Assembly (NCBI RefSeq): GCF_001953975.1
Contig: NZ_MBEJ01000091.1
Coordinates: forward strand, 35,742-99,741
DNA from: Mycobacterium sp. NS-7484
GTDB lineage: Bacteria; Actinomycetota; Actinomycetes; Mycobacteriales; Mycobacteriaceae
Direction: 5' to 3'
DNA length: 64,000 bases
The notes below the pieces were generated by a model. It was not told where the DNA came from. It saw only the letters and a list, made by a program, of their open reading frames with translations, and made no database searches. A program made the translations under genes and the position numbers. Shown here in pieces: positions 62,994 to 64,000 of this stretch. The first letter of the stretch is position 1; every line of letters begins with the position of its first letter.

Positions 62994-63881
62994 TCAGGGC
63001 AGGGTGACGGTCGCCTGGGCCTCGATCGCCTTGTTGACGTCGGTCAGTGCGTTCTTGTCGCGTTCGAGGGCGTCGGCGTTGATCTGCAGGACGTAGACGT
63101 TGCCCGGCGCCGGGATCACCACGGTCGTCTGGGTGATCGCGCGACGCTGGTTGCCCTTGGCATACGTGCCGCCCAGATGGACCGTGGGGAAGCCGCTGAT
63201 GCTCCCGCGGGTGACTTCGCCGTTCGGCTTGTAGTCCGCGAGGTTCTGCAGTTCGTTGGGCGCGTACTCGAGCAGCTTGTTCGGGTCGGCGGCACCCGCG
63301 AGCTTGGAGATCAGCGAGATGACCGACGGCGGATCGGTCGGGCTGACCGGGTCGTTGACGATCGCCGAGTACGCCCAGTTCGGGGTGCGGGGTCCGGCGT
63401 CGACCCATCCCGGCGGCGTCGGCATGGTGAACACGGGGGCGCCCGGATCACCGCGGTGCACCGGCGTTTCCACGAAGCCGCCCTGCTTGATGTAGTCGGC
63501 GATGGTGAAGGCGTGCCCCGGCGGTTTCGGCGACGTCGAGGTTTCTTCTGTGCCGGTGTCGGTGGCCACCGCCGATGTGGTCTCGCCGCCACCGCCGTTG
63601 TCGTCGCCACCGGAGGTCACCGCGAGGGTGATGCCGCCGACCAGCAGTACGACGGCACCGATCACCCCGGCCGCCACGATGATGTTGCGTCGATTGCCGG
63701 GCTTCTTGGGGACTGGATTCCGCGGCAGGGGAGGCGGACCGAAGTTGGTCTGCGGCGGCACAGGCGGCGGTCCGCCGAGATTCTGCATGCCGCCAGGGCC
63801 ACTCGCGACGGGTTTGCCCGACGAGACCTCGTTGCCGGCCCACGACGAGGTGAACACCGGCGGTTCCGACGGCTGCTGCAC
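62994..63881 (-). CDS. LpqN/LpqT-family membrane-anchored protein
   Basis: A 295-residue protein: Pro/Gly-rich cytoplasmic N-terminus (about 60 residues), one membrane helix (NIIVAAGVIGAVVLLVGGIT), an acidic/Thr linker, then an LpqN-type extracytoplasmic domain (FTIADYIKQGGFVETPVHRG, APVFTMPTPPGWVD, TTVVIPAPGNVYVLQIN). It is anchored by the helix instead of a lipobox. GTG 63881 is the only usable start; the frame extends ~20 codons without one. Related mycobacterial proteins act at the envelope. The function is unknown. Confidence 0.8.
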   Translation of the reverse strand: MQQPSEPPVFTSSWAGNEVSSGKPVASGPGGMQNLGGPPPVPPQTNFGPPPLPRNPVPKKPGNRRNIIVAAGVIGAVVLLVGGITLAVTSGGDDNGGGGETTSAVATDTGTEETSTSPKPPGHAFTIADYIKQGGFVETPVHRGDPGAPVFTMPTPPGWVDAGPRTPNWAYSAIVNDPVSPTDPPSVISLISKLAGAADPNKLLEYAPNELQNLADYKPNGEVTRGSISGFPTVHLGGTYAKGNQRRAITQTTVVIPAPGNVYVLQINADALERDKNALTDVNKAIEAQATVTLP

Positions 63882-63927
63882 CGGCCGCGGGCCCGACGGT
63901 GACAGCGGCGTGACGGGCGGCGGGGGC

Positions 63928-64000
63928 GAGGGCCGGTTGTGGATCTCGATGGACTATGTCGACGGGCATGACGCCGCCCGGCTGCTGCCCGCCCAGTACC
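63928..64000 (+). pseudogene. 5'-truncated Ser/Thr protein kinase fragment (runs off the window)
   Basis: In one frame from about 63928 the + strand encodes GRLWISMDYVDGHDAARLL, the hinge and alpha-D region of PknF-like mycobacterial kinases. The ~100-residue N-lobe that should precede it is absent: that space holds the LpqN-type gene on the other strand. In-frame codons just upstream (GTG 63910, then a Gly run) do not resemble a kinase. Either the gene is truncated here or the match is partial; only ~24 residues are visible. Confidence 0.5.

Overview
The window is a high-GC actinobacterial chromosome segment, almost certainly from a rapidly growing Mycobacterium (Mycolicibacterium). The evidence is an MmpL transporter, F420-type luciferase-like oxidoreductases, a Ku/LigD end-joining pair, UvrD1, a mycobacterial hemophore-related protein, an LpqN-type protein and many small secreted proteins. 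The backbone order Ku - LigD ... LLM oxidoreductase ... Fpg - SDR - pgi - chorismate mutase - uvrD1 - M23 peptidase - sucC - sucD - LLM oxidoreductase - DUF5336 - DUF6350 - purN - purH matches, from memory, the Rv0937c-Rv0957 block of M. tuberculosis, with extra genes inserted between backbone neighbours. No tRNA, rRNA, transposase, integrase or CRISPR array was seen.

Layout. 0-8 kb: the end of an MmpL, an F420 oxidoreductase, a GCS2-type carboxylate-amine ligase, mntH with a putative MntR box, two coupled small secreted proteins, and a reductase/SDR pair behind a KstR-like operator. 8-16 kb: Ku and LigD with a sugar kinase and an unknown protein between them, RNase HI, an acyl-CoA dehydrogenase and two gene remnants. 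16-27 kb: a secreted-protein paralogue, two MFS transporters, a KstR-site LLM oxidoreductase, an AurF-like diiron oxygenase, cobF, a YvlD/holin-like protein, a FUSC protein, a full-length Fpg/Nei glycosylase and an SDR. 27-35.6 kb: repeat-rich Gly/Pro secreted proteins, pgi, a succinate-semialdehyde-type dehydrogenase, an SGNH acyltransferase, chorismate mutase and uvrD1. 35.6-43 kb: an accessory block with a five-gene, translationally coupled operon (ABC importer, AprA-like flavoprotein, two-cluster ferredoxin) facing a cytochrome P450. 43-59.5 kb: M23 peptidase, sucCD with a CRP-like site, an S9 peptidase/TetR pair with duplicated operators, a TetR/MpaB pair, a thiolase, an LLM oxidoreductase with a KstR-like site, SfnG, two membrane proteins and purNH. 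59.5-64 kb: a Vsr/DUF559-type nuclease-like gene between tandem arrays of an ~84-bp palindromic repeat, an esterase, small secreted proteins, an LpqN-type protein, and a fragment of a Ser/Thr kinase at the edge.

How the genes work together. NHEJ (Ku, LigD), helicase (UvrD1), glycosylase and RNase HI give a repair cluster. pgi, sucCD and purNH are central metabolism. Three genes or operons with TnnAACnnGTTnnA sites look like KstR sterol-regulon members. The ABC/flavoprotein/ferredoxin operon and SfnG suggest organosulfur or related small-molecule scavenging. The least explained structures are the dispersed palindromic repeat with its arrays around the nuclease-like gene, and the AprBA-like import operon.
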